From contig NZ_JACJVQ010000011.1 in assembly GCF_014212135.1 (NCBI RefSeq), positions 124,001 through 188,000 on the forward strand: a DNA stretch of 64,000 nt. Direction: 5' to 3'. The position numbers were made by a program, and so were the translations under genes. Below the pieces are notes generated by a model that had not been told where the DNA came from, did no database searches, and saw only the letters and a list, made by a program, of their open reading frames with translations. Source of the stretch: Cohnella thailandensis (lineage in GTDB: Bacteria; Bacillota; Bacilli; Paenibacillales; Paenibacillaceae). Of the stretch, positions 45,706-55,328 are shown one piece after another. Numbering within the stretch: position 1 is the stretch's first letter; each line of letters starts with the position of its first letter.

Positions 45706-46623
45706 TTACCAGATGCCGTCTTCCTTCATCCACTTGGCGATCCGGTTGCTCGCGAGCAGGAAAATCAGCCCGATCACGGAAGTGAACAGCCCCACCGTCG
45801 TTCCGAAGGAGAAGCGGCCGCCGAGAATGCCCACCCGGTAGGCGTACGTCTCGAACACCTCGGATACCCCGAGATTCATCTGGTTCTGCAGGACGAAGAT
45901 CTGCTCGAAGCCGTTGTTCATGATGTGTCCGAGCCTTAGGATAAGCAGGACGATGATCGTGGATTTGATGCCCGGCAGCGTGATGTGCCAGATCCGCCTG
46001 AGCCTGCCCGCGCCGTCCATGCTGGCCGCTTCGTACAGCTCCGTGTTTACGGAGGCGATGGCCGCCAGGTAGATGATGCTCTCCCAGCCGGAGTCCTTCC
46101 AGATGCTGCTGAGCACGACGATAGGCCGGAAGTAGCTTTCGTCCGCCAGGAAGAAGATCGGGTCGATGCCGAGCTGGCCGAGGAAGATATTGAGTACCCC
46201 CCAAGTCGGAGAAAGGAAGTTGACGAGAATCCCGCCGATGATTACCCAGGAAATGAAGTGAGGAAGGTAGATGAGCGTCTGGGTAAATCTCTGGTAGGTT
46301 CGGCTGCGCATCTCGTTGAGGAAAATAGCTAGAAGAATAGGGAAAGGAAATCCGAACAGCAGCTTCAGGAAGCTTAAGATCAGCGAGTTCCAGAAGACGG
46401 TATAGAAGTCGCTGAGCCCGAACATATACCGGAAGTTCTCGAAGCCGATCCATGCGCTGCCCAGTATTCCCTTGTTGAAGTTGAAGTCCTTGAAGGCGAT
46501 GAGAACCCCGTACATCGGAACGTAGTTAAAAATCAGGAAGTAGAGAACGCCGGGGATAAGCATGATGTAGAGGTACTTCTTCTTGTCGACGTAACGCAAC
46601 GCGCTTCTGAGGTTTTTCGCCAT
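45706..46623 (-). CDS. Carbohydrate ABC permease, LplB/YteP type (305 aa)
   Basis: Partner permease with six helices and EAA loop YEAASMDGAGRLRRIWHITLPGI. N-terminal YIMLIPGVLYFLIFNYVPMYGVLIAFKDF is the group signature. ATG 46623 is preferred over 46635 because GGGAG lies five bases before it. Confidence 0.94.
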   Translation of the reverse strand: MAKNLRSALRYVDKKKYLYIMLIPGVLYFLIFNYVPMYGVLIAFKDFNFNKGILGSAWIGFENFRYMFGLSDFYTVFWNSLILSFLKLLFGFPFPILLAIFLNEMRSRTYQRFTQTLIYLPHFISWVIIGGILVNFLSPTWGVLNIFLGQLGIDPIFFLADESYFRPIVVLSSIWKDSGWESIIYLAAIASVNTELYEAASMDGAGRLRRIWHITLPGIKSTIIVLLILRLGHIMNNGFEQIFVLQNQMNLGVSEVFETYAYRVGILGGRFSFGTTVGLFTSVIGLIFLLASNRIAKWMKEDGIW

Positions 46624-46648
46624 TGGTGCTCCCATCCTTGCGATCAGA

Positions 46649-47656
46649 TTACTTTAAGCAAAGCCCGATCAAGTCATCGATGTCCGCAGTCGCCAAGCAC
46701 TCATACGTGTCTCCCGCTCCGTAGTAGATTTTCACCTCGCCGTTATCCTCCAGAATCATGCCGCCCGGGAAAATGACGTGATTGCGGAATCCGCCGTCTT
46801 TCTCGTAGGGAGCATCGGGTGCGAGCAGGGGTTCCTTATATAGTCCGACAACTTGCTTGGGGTTGTCTAGATCCAGCAGCATTATTCCCGCGGTATAACG
46901 CTTCTTCCACGAATCCTCCCAGCCGTTCTTCCCTCTCGAAGGGTCGATGTCCACGGCGTGGAAGGTGGTCAGCCAGCCTTTGGGCGTCTTGATCGGAGGA
47001 GCGGCGGGTCCCAGCTTCGCGTTCGCGTACGGCACCTGCTCGACTCCGAGAAGCAGATCGGAATTGCCCCAGTACTTCAGATCCGACGAATCGGAGATCC
47101 AGATGTCGAATCTCTCCTTGCCTTCGCGGCTATAGATCGTGAACGGCCTCTCCAGCCGAACGTAACGGTCGTTGATCTTCTCGGGGAAAAGCACCATGTT
47201 GCGGTTGTCCGGAACGCTCATGCTGATGATTTCGAAGGTCTCGAAGTCGTCCGTCACGGCGATCCCCCCGCGGATGCCGTGAAGCGTGTCCACCGCGAAG
47301 CACATGTAGCAGCGGCCGTCGATCACGGTAAGGCGCGGATCGTAAGCCCGGACGATCTCCTCGTCCCGAATATCGAAGCACGGCTCCGGCCTCACGTCCC
47401 AATTCACGCCGTCGTCGCTGAAGGCGATTCCCATATTCGTCGTGCCGTAATGGGAAAGCGTTTGCAATTTCGGATTGCCATAATCGTTCCGGAACACCAT
47501 CACGTACTTGCCTTGGAACTTCGTCACGCCGGCATTGAACACCAATGCTGGTTTGTATGGGACTTGATCGCTGGTCAAAATCGGGTTGTCCGGGTGTCGG
47601 TAAACCAGCGGACTCGATTGCACGTCTCCGATCAACCCTAATGTCGGCAAACTCAT
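46649..47656 (-). CDS. GH130 family glycoside phosphorylase/hydrolase (335 aa)
   Basis: GH130 enzymes phosphorolyse or hydrolyse beta-mannosides using a single catalytic Asp. Seen: RHPDNPIL, FNAGVTKFQGKYVMVFR, RAYDPRLTVIDGRCYMCFA (catalytic Asp in YDPR, where the family usually has EDPR), and the late IFPGGMILEDNGEVKIYYGAGDT. Cytosolic: no signal peptide. Start at 47656 is set by AGGGAGG 7 nt upstream. First gene of the operon, divergent from the AraC gene, implying that the imported oligosaccharide contains beta-mannose. Confidence 0.9.
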   Translation of the reverse strand: MSLPTLGLIGDVQSSPLVYRHPDNPILTSDQVPYKPALVFNAGVTKFQGKYVMVFRNDYGNPKLQTLSHYGTTNMGIAFSDDGVNWDVRPEPCFDIRDEEIVRAYDPRLTVIDGRCYMCFAVDTLHGIRGGIAVTDDFETFEIISMSVPDNRNMVLFPEKINDRYVRLERPFTIYSREGKERFDIWISDSSDLKYWGNSDLLLGVEQVPYANAKLGPAAPPIKTPKGWLTTFHAVDIDPSRGKNGWEDSWKKRYTAGIMLLDLDNPKQVVGLYKEPLLAPDAPYEKDGGFRNHVIFPGGMILEDNGEVKIYYGAGDTYECLATADIDDLIGLCLK

Positions 47657-47710
47657 CTTACATCCTCCCTGATGCCATCGTTTATCCTTCGCGTTCACAA
47701 GCCTAGTTTA

Positions 47711-47719
47711 TGGTATAAT
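47711..47719 (+). promoter_or_regulatory. Extended -10 promoter of the AraC gene
   Basis: TGG-TATAAT (extended -10) about 65 bp before the start; no good -35 is seen. Confidence 0.45.
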
Positions 47720-47784
47720 CGGGCTGTCAGAGGCGCAATTTTTTATCCCTTTATCCTAATTTTTCTAAGTCTTGGAGGGATTTT

Positions 47785-48663
47785 ATGACTATCTTCCCTA
47801 TGAACAAGAACTTATCCGATTACGATATGATCGAACGGGACTTCCCGGTTCACGTCTCTATCAACGAGGTTCGGCATCATTTCCCCGCCCACCGGCACGA
47901 TTTTCTCGAATGCTCGCTCGTCATCGAGGGGGAAGGCTACGAGACCATCAACGGCGTGAAGCATCCGATGTCCCGCGGCACGTTCAACCTGCTCCTCCCT
48001 TATCAGATCCACGAGATCGTCACCACTTCGCCGACTCCGCTGAGATTGTACAATTGCATGTTCGCCATGGAGCTTCTGACCGCCAGCTCCAAGATCGGCT
48101 CGGCCCATCTGCAGACGATGCTCGTCGAGAATCGGCTGCCCTACGTTCAAATCGACAAAGAGGAGCTGGCCTCGTTCGAGGGGCTGTTCGGCAGCATTCT
48201 CGCGGAGTATGAGGCTCGGGATCCGTTCCGCAAGGATCTGCTCCCCTTGAAGCTGCACGAGCTGCTCATCCGCTTCGAAAGGAAGCGGCTCGCCATTCGG
48301 GAGAGCAGGCGGGCGGAAGAGGAACAATCCGGCCGGAAGGGCGTCGTTTGGCCCGTCATCGAATACATCCACTACAATTACCGCGAGGATTTGTCCCTGA
48401 CGGGGCTGTCCGAAACGTTCCGAACCCACCCGACTCGCCTCAGCGTCGAGATCAAGAAGCATGCGGGCATCAACTTCATGCACCTCTTGCATAACATCCG
48501 TCTGCGCCACGCTTGCAGCTTATTGGTAGCGACCGACATGAGCATCCTCGACATCGCCCTGGAGGTCGGCTTCAGCTCTTACAAGGTGTTCGCTCGGGTC
48601 TTCCGGGAGAAGCAGGGGATGACCCCGAGCGAGTACCGGCAGGTTCATTATGCCTCTTATTGA
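47785..48663 (+). CDS. AraC-family regulator of the GH130 locus (292 aa)
   Basis: N-terminal cupin-like sensor (HHFPAHRHDFLECSLVIEGEGYETINGVKHPM) for a sugar ligand; C-terminal double helix-turn-helix (residues ~190-290: VIEYIHYNYREDLSLTGLSETFRTHPTRLS, IRLRHACSLLVATDMSILDIALEVGFSSYKVFARVFREKQGMTPSEYR). Divergent from the GH130-led operon it probably activates. Ribosome site GGAGG. Confidence 0.93.
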   Translation: MTIFPMNKNLSDYDMIERDFPVHVSINEVRHHFPAHRHDFLECSLVIEGEGYETINGVKHPMSRGTFNLLLPYQIHEIVTTSPTPLRLYNCMFAMELLTASSKIGSAHLQTMLVENRLPYVQIDKEELASFEGLFGSILAEYEARDPFRKDLLPLKLHELLIRFERKRLAIRESRRAEEEQSGRKGVVWPVIEYIHYNYREDLSLTGLSETFRTHPTRLSVEIKKHAGINFMHLLHNIRLRHACSLLVATDMSILDIALEVGFSSYKVFARVFREKQGMTPSEYRQVHYASY

Positions 48664-48702
48664 ACGGCTAGCGTCTCATGGAGGGCGTTGTTCCGAAGCT
48701 GC

Positions 48703-48775
48703 AAAAAACCCATTATCCCTTCCGCTCAGAGCCGGAATGCGCCCGTTAGTCTGAGCTTTGGGGATAATGGGTTTT
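48703..48775. repeat. Hairpin repeat family R2, copy C
   Basis: Arms AAAAAACCCATTATCCC and GGGATAATGGGTTTT, inner arms CTCAGA and TCTGAG. Between two convergent gene ends, where it can act as a bidirectional terminator. Confidence 0.85.
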
Positions 48776-48787
48776 CTTATTCCGATT

Positions 48788-51700
48788 TTAATCGATCAGC
48801 CCGGCTTGCTTCAGCAGCCGCTGCACGATCGCGGCCGTTTCCGCCCTTGTCATCTTGCTCCCCGGCATAAACCGGGAACCGGAGCCCGCAGCCAGTCCGT
48901 TCGCGACCGCGGCGGCGGCGCTCGGCTTCGCCCAGCTTCCGATGTCCTCCGCGTCCTTAAACGCGGACAGGATTCGCGCCGAGTCCTCGGCGCTTAAAAC
49001 CGTGTCCACTCCGACAAGCTCCATCGCCCTGGCGGTGATCGCAACGGCCTCTTCGCGCGTAATGGTCGCGTTCGGCCGGAAGGTACCGTCGGAATAGCCT
49101 TCGATTAAGCCTATCCGCTGCGCTTGGTCCGCCGCGCCCGCATACCAGGCGCCGTCCTCAACGTCCGCGAAGCCGGATGCCGTACCCGTATCCGGCAATC
49201 CGAGCGCCCTGACGACGATCGCCGCGAATTCCGCGCGGGTAACGGCGGCGTCGGGCTTGTAATGCGACCCGTCGGTGCCGTTTACGATCATTCGGGAAGC
49301 CATCTCGTTCACCGCCTCTCGCGACCAATGCCCGTTCACGTCCGCGAATGCGGCCGAATGATCCACGAGAGCGTAGTCGCTGTTCGTCAGACTGCTCACG
49401 ACCGCGTACAGCCTGCCATCCCGCTCGATTACCCGGGTCGGCGCATGCCGCGCAGCGCCGTTCGGTTCGACGACGACGGCGGTCGTCACCTTCGACCGAT
49501 CGATTCCTTCCGGAAGAGGGATTTCCCTCTCCACGAATTGTCCGAAGCGATCCGTCTCCGCCGTATGGCCGCCGAAGGAAGCGACAACGGAGAACTCGAC
49601 CGGAGCGGCTACGATTCGGTACCCGCCGGCATTCGCCGCTTGCTCCGCCGAAGCAACCGTCTCGGCGCTGCTTTGGCCGATGCGGATCTGAACGGCGATG
49701 TCCGCCAGCGCTACCTCTTGCCCCAATTGCCGCGCGAGATTGTCGATAAGCACTTGAACGGCCGGAAGCCGGTAAGAGCCATTGGTCGTCCGGATCTCCA
49801 GCGTTGCCTGCTTTTTCTCCAATGCTTTGACGATTTCCCCGTTCAGCTCGACGACAACCTGCTCTGCCGCAAAGGAAGAGGAGATTTGGAAGATAGGGCT
49901 GTTTGCGCTTTGCTCCAGCCGAGACTCCAGTTCGGTTGCGTTCACCGTGAATCGAATCGTTGCTCGTCCGTCCTTCTCCTCCGAGGCCGCGTTTACGATT
50001 CCCGTGAGGGTTTGTCCATTCCAATAGGCGATCGTATCGGGTTCGTTGCCTTCCGAGCTCGATTCAGGCAGTTGAACCGGAGGAAAATAGGCAAGCTCTC
50101 GCGTGACGTCGACCGTATAGGCGTGCTGCGTTCCGTTCTCCGCGGTCACCGTCAGCACGACCCGGTTCATTCCGTATCCGATCTGCAGTTCATCGCTCGC
50201 CTGGCCGCTTATGAGCGAGAGCGGTCCCGCGGCAAGTCGATTGTTGCCGTCGTACACGCTTGCCGTAACGCTGGAGCTGCTTGCGTACACGGTCGCGGAC
50301 ACCGACACCGACGACACGAAGCTGGGCACCGTCGCCGAGTATCGCGCCACGCCCGCCGCAAAGCTCGGGCTGAGAGGCAGCTTCTGCGTTCCGACGATAA
50401 CATCCAGTCCTGCGAGCGTCGCATCCGAGCTTGGAGGCGGAACGATCGGCTTCTCTACGGTTTGGAATTCCCAACCGTCTGCCAATCCTCCGTATTCGTT
50501 CCCGTCCGAATCCGCGAAGGCCCCCGCTTCGATTGTTACTCGATAAAGGGTGCCGTAGGATAGCGGATTCGCGGGTTGAATGCGCACCGTCGATCCGAAT
50601 ACCTCGACTTGCTCGGCATCCGCCGCGTCGATCGTTTGCGAGATTCGGTCGCCCGATAAGCTTTCGATCAGGATTCGTTTGCCGGCAACGGGCCTTACCT
50701 CTTTATTGAACGCCATCGCCAGAGGAGCGTTGACGCTAATTCCCGTCGCCCCGCCGACAGGCTGGAACCGGATCATCTCCGGAACGTGGACCGGTACGGT
50801 TGCCCATTGCGCATACAGCGTAACAGGGGAAGTTCCGATCGTCAGAAGCTCGCCCGGCATATAGGTCGCTCCGCTTCCGTTGGCTTTCGTATCCCAGCCG
50901 GCGAATGCGTACCCTTCTCTCGCTAGGTCGCCTGGAGCGCGCACCGTTGCCTCTTCGCCGGCTTCGTACTCGTTCGAGTCTACCGGCGCCGTGCCTCCCG
51001 TGCTGCCGTTGCCGTCATACGTTACCTTGTAAGTAGGCGTCGGGATTGGAATGGCATCCCACTGCGCATAAAGCGTAACGTCGACGTTTACGGTCAGCTC
51101 GTCGCCTTCTTCGTAAGCGACTCCGCTGCCGTCCGCCTTCGTGTTCCAACCCTTAAACGTGTAGCTTTCTCTCGCCAAGCTTCCTTGGCCCAGCACCGTC
51201 GCCTTATCGCCGGCTTCATATTCACTAGCGTCAACAGGCGCCGCGCCTCCCATGCTGCCGTTGCCGTCATACGTTACCGTGTAAGTCGGCGTCGGGATTG
51301 GAATGGCATCCCACTGCGCATAAAGCGTAACGTCGGCGTTTACCGTCAGCTCATCGTCTTCCTCATACGCATCCCCGCTGCCGTCCGCCTTCGTGTTCCA
51401 ACCCTTAAACGTGAAGCTTTCTCTCGCCAAGCTTCCTTGGCCCAGCACCGCGGCTTTCTCCCCGGCTTCGTACTCGTTCGAGTCTACAGGTACCGTGCCT
51501 CCCGTGCTGCCGTTGCCGTCATACGTTACCGTGTAAGTCGGCGTCGGGATTGGAATGGCATCCCACTGCGCATAAAGCGTAACGTCGGCGTTTACCATCA
51601 GCTCGTCGCCTTCTTCGTAAGCGACTCCGCTGCCGTCCGCCTTCGTGTTCCAGCCCTTAAACGTATAGCTTTCTCTCGCCAAGCCTCCTTGGCCCAGCAC

Positions 51701-53512
51701 CGCGGCTTTCTCCCCGGCTTCGTACTCGTTCGAGTCTACAGGTGCCATGCCTCCCGTGCTGCCGTTGCCGTCATACGTTACCGTGTAAGTCGGAATCTTC
51801 GTCCATTGAGCAAACAGAGTGACATCGGATGCGACGGTGAGTTCGTCATTCTCCGCATACGCGTCCCCGCTGCCGTCCGCCTTCGTGTTCCAGCCCTTAA
51901 ACGTGTAGCTTTCTCTCGCCAAGCTTCCTTGACCCAGCACCGCGGCTTTTTCCCCGGCTGCATATTCTTTCGCATCCTCCGGTACCGTGCCGCCAGAGCT
52001 GCCGTTGCCGTCATACGTTACCGCGTACGTCGGCAGAGTCGACTCCCATATCATGGTATACGGGCTTTTATTGCCGGCGGCATCCTTCACGATGACGTTA
52101 AAGAAATACCCCGTGTCAGGCGTAAGTCCGCTTACCGCGAACGTATCGACATCGGCCGTATAGTCCATGAGCAGAGTGCCGCGTTTCTCCGCGAGCTGAG
52201 GAGAGTAGATAGATCCGTCTTCGGATTGATAAACCGCATATTGCAGCCTGTCCGATTCCGTCATGTTGTCGGAGGCCTTGTCCCAGTTCAAAGTCATCCC
52301 CGTCGTCGTGATGTCCGAAGCCGCGAATTCGGCAATATCCGTGAACGGAGCCGTCACGTCCATGACGACGGCGTTCCGAACCGGCATGGGCCGCGAAATC
52401 TCCGTTTTATCGCCCAAAGGTCCGCCGCTGTTATAGCCCCAAGCCCAGCCGAACCCGTCGGAGTCCATCGCGAGGCTATGAAATTGTCCGGCCGCCACGG
52501 CTGCTGCGCGCTCTAGTCCCGGAACCCGAATCGGCGTAGTGGAAGTCGTCGTCGATCCGTCGCCCAGTTGATTCTGATGGTTAAAGCCCCAGCCCCATAC
52601 GGTGCCGTCTTTTTTAATGACGAGATTATGAAAATAACCGGCAGAGATCGTCGCGACATCGTCAAGCCCGGCAACCTGTACCGGACTCCGGCGTTCCGTA
52701 TACGTTCCGTCTCCGACCGCCCCGTTCGTGTTCTGACCCCAAGCCCAGACGCGGCCGTTCTCGTCGAGCGCGAGCGCATGGTTGTATCCGGCGGAGATGG
52801 CCACGATTCCGCTCAGGCCCGGAATGGGCTGAGGATCCTCGCGCAGATCGGCGGCCAAGCCGGCGCCTAGCTGTCCTTGCTTGTTCCAACCCCACGACCA
52901 GACCGTCCCGTCGTCTTTGAGCGCGAGGCTGAAAGAGCCTCCCGTGGCGACCTCCTTGATATCGGACAGCCCCATCAGCAGCACCGGAGTCTCCCGCGAG
53001 ATAATCGTTCCGTCGCCAAGCTGGCCGCTCTCGTTCGAGCCCCAAGCCCAGACATCCCCATACTCGTCAATGGCCAGGGCATGCTGGCCCGAACCCGAGG
53101 ATACTTTTTTAATGCCGCTTAGTCCCTGCACCTGCACCGGCGAAATCCGGCCGGTCGTCGTGCCGTCTCCTATTTGGCCATAGTCGTTTTTGCCCCAGGC
53201 CCATACGGACCCGTCTTCCAGCACGGCATAGCCGTTGAAATAACCGATTCCGATCGATTGGACGCCGCTTAGGCCCGCCGTCTTGACCGGATAGGTGTAA
53301 TTTCCCGTTTTGCCGTTACCCAGCTGTCCGCTTCCTCCTCGTCCCCAGCCCCAGACCGTTCCATCGCTTAGCAAAGCCAGACTGAAGTATTCGGTGGCCG
53401 CCAGCTGAGGCGCGACGGCTTCCCCGGTCGCGGCTTGGGCCCGATTTTCGCCGATTTGCAAGACACTTAGCAGAACCAATAAACTGAGCAGCAGGTTTCC
53501 CGCCCGTTTCAT
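48788..53512 (-). CDS. S-layer-attached RCC1-propeller/InlB-repeat surface protein (1574 aa)
   Basis: Secreted cell-wall protein. Order: signal peptide 1-28; seven RCC1-type repeats (~30-385, each with (S/T)V-W-(A/G)WG..N..GQLGDG) forming a predicted seven-bladed beta-propeller; FN3-like (~395-495); five InlB_B/Listeria-Bacteroides repeats (~500-910, each with YDGNGS and WNTKADGSG); Big_5-like (~915-1015); cadherin-like (~1025-1130); uncharacterised beta regions; three SLH motifs at ~1390-1574 (FADVNGHWSREAV, FADVEDGAWYAGAADQA, FKDAEDIGSWAKPSAAAAV) for binding pyruvylated wall polymer. Function unknown; likely adhesion or recognition. Confidence 0.93.
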   Translation of the reverse strand: MKRAGNLLLSLLVLLSVLQIGENRAQAATGEAVAPQLAATEYFSLALLSDGTVWGWGRGGSGQLGNGKTGNYTYPVKTAGLSGVQSIGIGYFNGYAVLEDGSVWAWGKNDYGQIGDGTTTGRISPVQVQGLSGIKKVSSGSGQHALAIDEYGDVWAWGSNESGQLGDGTIISRETPVLLMGLSDIKEVATGGSFSLALKDDGTVWSWGWNKQGQLGAGLAADLREDPQPIPGLSGIVAISAGYNHALALDENGRVWAWGQNTNGAVGDGTYTERRSPVQVAGLDDVATISAGYFHNLVIKKDGTVWGWGFNHQNQLGDGSTTTSTTPIRVPGLERAAAVAAGQFHSLAMDSDGFGWAWGYNSGGPLGDKTEISRPMPVRNAVVMDVTAPFTDIAEFAASDITTTGMTLNWDKASDNMTESDRLQYAVYQSEDGSIYSPQLAEKRGTLLMDYTADVDTFAVSGLTPDTGYFFNVIVKDAAGNKSPYTMIWESTLPTYAVTYDGNGSSGGTVPEDAKEYAAGEKAAVLGQGSLARESYTFKGWNTKADGSGDAYAENDELTVASDVTLFAQWTKIPTYTVTYDGNGSTGGMAPVDSNEYEAGEKAAVLGQGGLARESYTFKGWNTKADGSGVAYEEGDELMVNADVTLYAQWDAIPIPTPTYTVTYDGNGSTGGTVPVDSNEYEAGEKAAVLGQGSLARESFTFKGWNTKADGSGDAYEEDDELTVNADVTLYAQWDAIPIPTPTYTVTYDGNGSMGGAAPVDASEYEAGDKATVLGQGSLARESYTFKGWNTKADGSGVAYEEGDELTVNVDVTLYAQWDAIPIPTPTYKVTYDGNGSTGGTAPVDSNEYEAGEEATVRAPGDLAREGYAFAGWDTKANGSGATYMPGELLTIGTSPVTLYAQWATVPVHVPEMIRFQPVGGATGISVNAPLAMAFNKEVRPVAGKRILIESLSGDRISQTIDAADAEQVEVFGSTVRIQPANPLSYGTLYRVTIEAGAFADSDGNEYGGLADGWEFQTVEKPIVPPPSSDATLAGLDVIVGTQKLPLSPSFAAGVARYSATVPSFVSSVSVSATVYASSSSVTASVYDGNNRLAAGPLSLISGQASDELQIGYGMNRVVLTVTAENGTQHAYTVDVTRELAYFPPVQLPESSSEGNEPDTIAYWNGQTLTGIVNAASEEKDGRATIRFTVNATELESRLEQSANSPIFQISSSFAAEQVVVELNGEIVKALEKKQATLEIRTTNGSYRLPAVQVLIDNLARQLGQEVALADIAVQIRIGQSSAETVASAEQAANAGGYRIVAAPVEFSVVASFGGHTAETDRFGQFVEREIPLPEGIDRSKVTTAVVVEPNGAARHAPTRVIERDGRLYAVVSSLTNSDYALVDHSAAFADVNGHWSREAVNEMASRMIVNGTDGSHYKPDAAVTRAEFAAIVVRALGLPDTGTASGFADVEDGAWYAGAADQAQRIGLIEGYSDGTFRPNATITREEAVAITARAMELVGVDTVLSAEDSARILSAFKDAEDIGSWAKPSAAAAVANGLAAGSGSRFMPGSKMTRAETAAIVQRLLKQAGLID
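50790..52035 (-). repeat. Intragenic 252-bp tandem repeat encoding InlB_B units
   Basis: Anchor GTAAG or GTACG at 51029, 51281, 51533, 51785 and 52025 on the plus strand, giving three spacings of exactly 252 bp and one of 240. Middle units differ by few substitutions; the end units are diverged. Confidence 0.9.
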
Positions 53513-53674
53513 CCTTGACGATCCCTCCGTTTAGCGTGATGGCTTCCGGCCAAGCGCGTCCGTTGCCGGACGGTCTTCGCCACTATGCCATTCTACTAAC
53601 GGGATCGGACGGGGACTATTATCGAAAGTTAGCAAATGCGGATATTGTCAAAAAGGGGAGAACTCTCTGATAGG

Positions 53675-55129
53675 CTATGAATAGATAAATCCAAGCTTCC
53701 GCAGCAGAAGCTCAAGCGAGACGGCGGCTTCTCCGCGAGTGACGATTCCGCGAGGCTCCAGCCGGCCAGCGAGCAAGCCGCCGAACAGCTCCTCGCCGAG
53801 TACGACGCTCATGCTCGGGGCCGCCCAACCGGCCGGTTGATCCTCCTTCGAATAGCCGTCCAGCGTCGCCGCATTCCATACCGCTCCCGGCTTCGCCAAC
53901 CGGAGAGCGTTCGCGAGCAGAACGGCCAGCTCCTGCCGGTTCAGCCCGACTTGAGGGGAAAATTTCCCACCGTAGCCGGAAACCAGCCCGTATGCCGCGG
54001 CGATCCGGACGTCCGACGCGAACCAATTCCCCTCGGCGACATCCGAATAATTCCCTGACCCCGTCTTATCCTGAAGCCCCAATCCCCTCACGAGCATGGC
54101 GACGAATTCGGATCGCGTTATCGGCGCATCCGGCCCGAAGCACTCCGGCGTTCTTCCGTTTACGATCCCCGTCTCCGCCAGCCTATCGACGGCCGGCCGG
54201 CTCCAATGCGCGATGAGGTCCCGAAACGCCGCCTTCCGGGATGCGAGGACATAGACGCCGTTCCCGCTTCGGTTCACGATGGCATGAAGGGTCCCGTCGG
54301 AGTCCTTAAAAAAGCGCGTCGGGGCGAATCCGAAGCGAGGAACGCCATTGTCGCGCTGCCCGGCAAGGAACTCGGCCGTGCTTGCCATATCGAAGACGGG
54401 CCTGCCCAACGCTATCGTACTCTGAACGAACGTTCGGCCGAAATCCGAGATTTCTCTCTCTTCTCCGTTCGTGCGGACGACCAGCCGAAACTCCGCGACC
54501 GGCGTATCGTCAACGTGCCGGAGCCCTTGCGCATCGGCCAGAGCGGGTACGCGGTCAATCTCTTCTCCCGTCGTTTGAATCGACGCCAGAACGTCTCCGG
54601 CGCCTTCCAACGCGTCATTATCGGCCAGCAGGGACAAGGGGAGCATGATGGAGCCCGAGGAACTGGCCAGAAGGAGCGCTCCATCCGCCCCGGAACGCTC
54701 GTAAGCCGCCTTGGCCACCGGGAAGGGAATCGCGAACGTCGCATTGCCGGATAGCTGCGCGCCGACGGCGAAGACGTCGATTTTGCTTTTCTCCGCCTGC
54801 AGGGCCGCCAATGCCGAAGCTTCGTCGATCGCGACCAGATGCCCGGCCTCCGTGGCTTCCTTTCGTAGAGCGGAATTCCAGGAGAAGACATGTCCCGCTC
54901 CCGTCATCCAGTCCGGAGGCAGGAAGGTCCAAGACTCGGCAGCCGGAATAGCCGCCGGAGCAATCGGTGCGGTCGGCGCGGTCGGCGCGACGGCCAACCG
55001 GTTCGCCGCTCCCGCTTCTGCCCGATCCCGACCGCCAAGCCCCGGGAAAAGCAGGCACGTCAACGAGATCATCAGGAGCATAAGCAGCATCCGTCCGGGC
55101 ATTCTGCGAAATAGAGAGTGTTCGATCAT
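53675..55129 (-). CDS. SLH-domain surface protein (484 aa)
   Basis: Signal peptide within residues 1-40 (a long hydrophobic stretch LLMLLMISLTCLLFPGL). Residues ~45-310 are a domain rich in Ala/Leu that I do not recognise. Three SLH motifs (~315-484: LIAHWSRPAVDRLAETGI, YSDVAEGNWFASDVRIAAAYGL, GWAAPSMSVVLGEELFGG). Start at 55129, with GGAGG 7 nt upstream, is chosen; the longer frame starts 25 residues earlier without support. Same strand as, and upstream of, the RCC1 protein, 162 nt away. Confidence 0.88.
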   Translation of the reverse strand: MIEHSLFRRMPGRMLLMLLMISLTCLLFPGLGGRDRAEAGAANRLAVAPTAPTAPIAPAAIPAAESWTFLPPDWMTGAGHVFSWNSALRKEATEAGHLVAIDEASALAALQAEKSKIDVFAVGAQLSGNATFAIPFPVAKAAYERSGADGALLLASSSGSIMLPLSLLADNDALEGAGDVLASIQTTGEEIDRVPALADAQGLRHVDDTPVAEFRLVVRTNGEEREISDFGRTFVQSTIALGRPVFDMASTAEFLAGQRDNGVPRFGFAPTRFFKDSDGTLHAIVNRSGNGVYVLASRKAAFRDLIAHWSRPAVDRLAETGIVNGRTPECFGPDAPITRSEFVAMLVRGLGLQDKTGSGNYSDVAEGNWFASDVRIAAAYGLVSGYGGKFSPQVGLNRQELAVLLANALRLAKPGAVWNAATLDGYSKEDQPAGWAAPSMSVVLGEELFGGLLAGRLEPRGIVTRGEAAVSLELLLRKLGFIYS

Positions 55130-55328
55130 GGGAACGCCTCCAAATTTCTCGATTTGTACGATACATTTTGTATCAATCGTAGCATGCTTTGTCTCTAATC
55201 TCAACCTCCCATTAGATCTCGAATCTGGACGCCGGATCGGAAGAACGAAGCATCCGCCCTCTAGTTATCCGCACATACGGTTTCTCCTAGTCCAACATAT
55301 TCTAAGGCGATGAAAGGAGGCGGACGAC

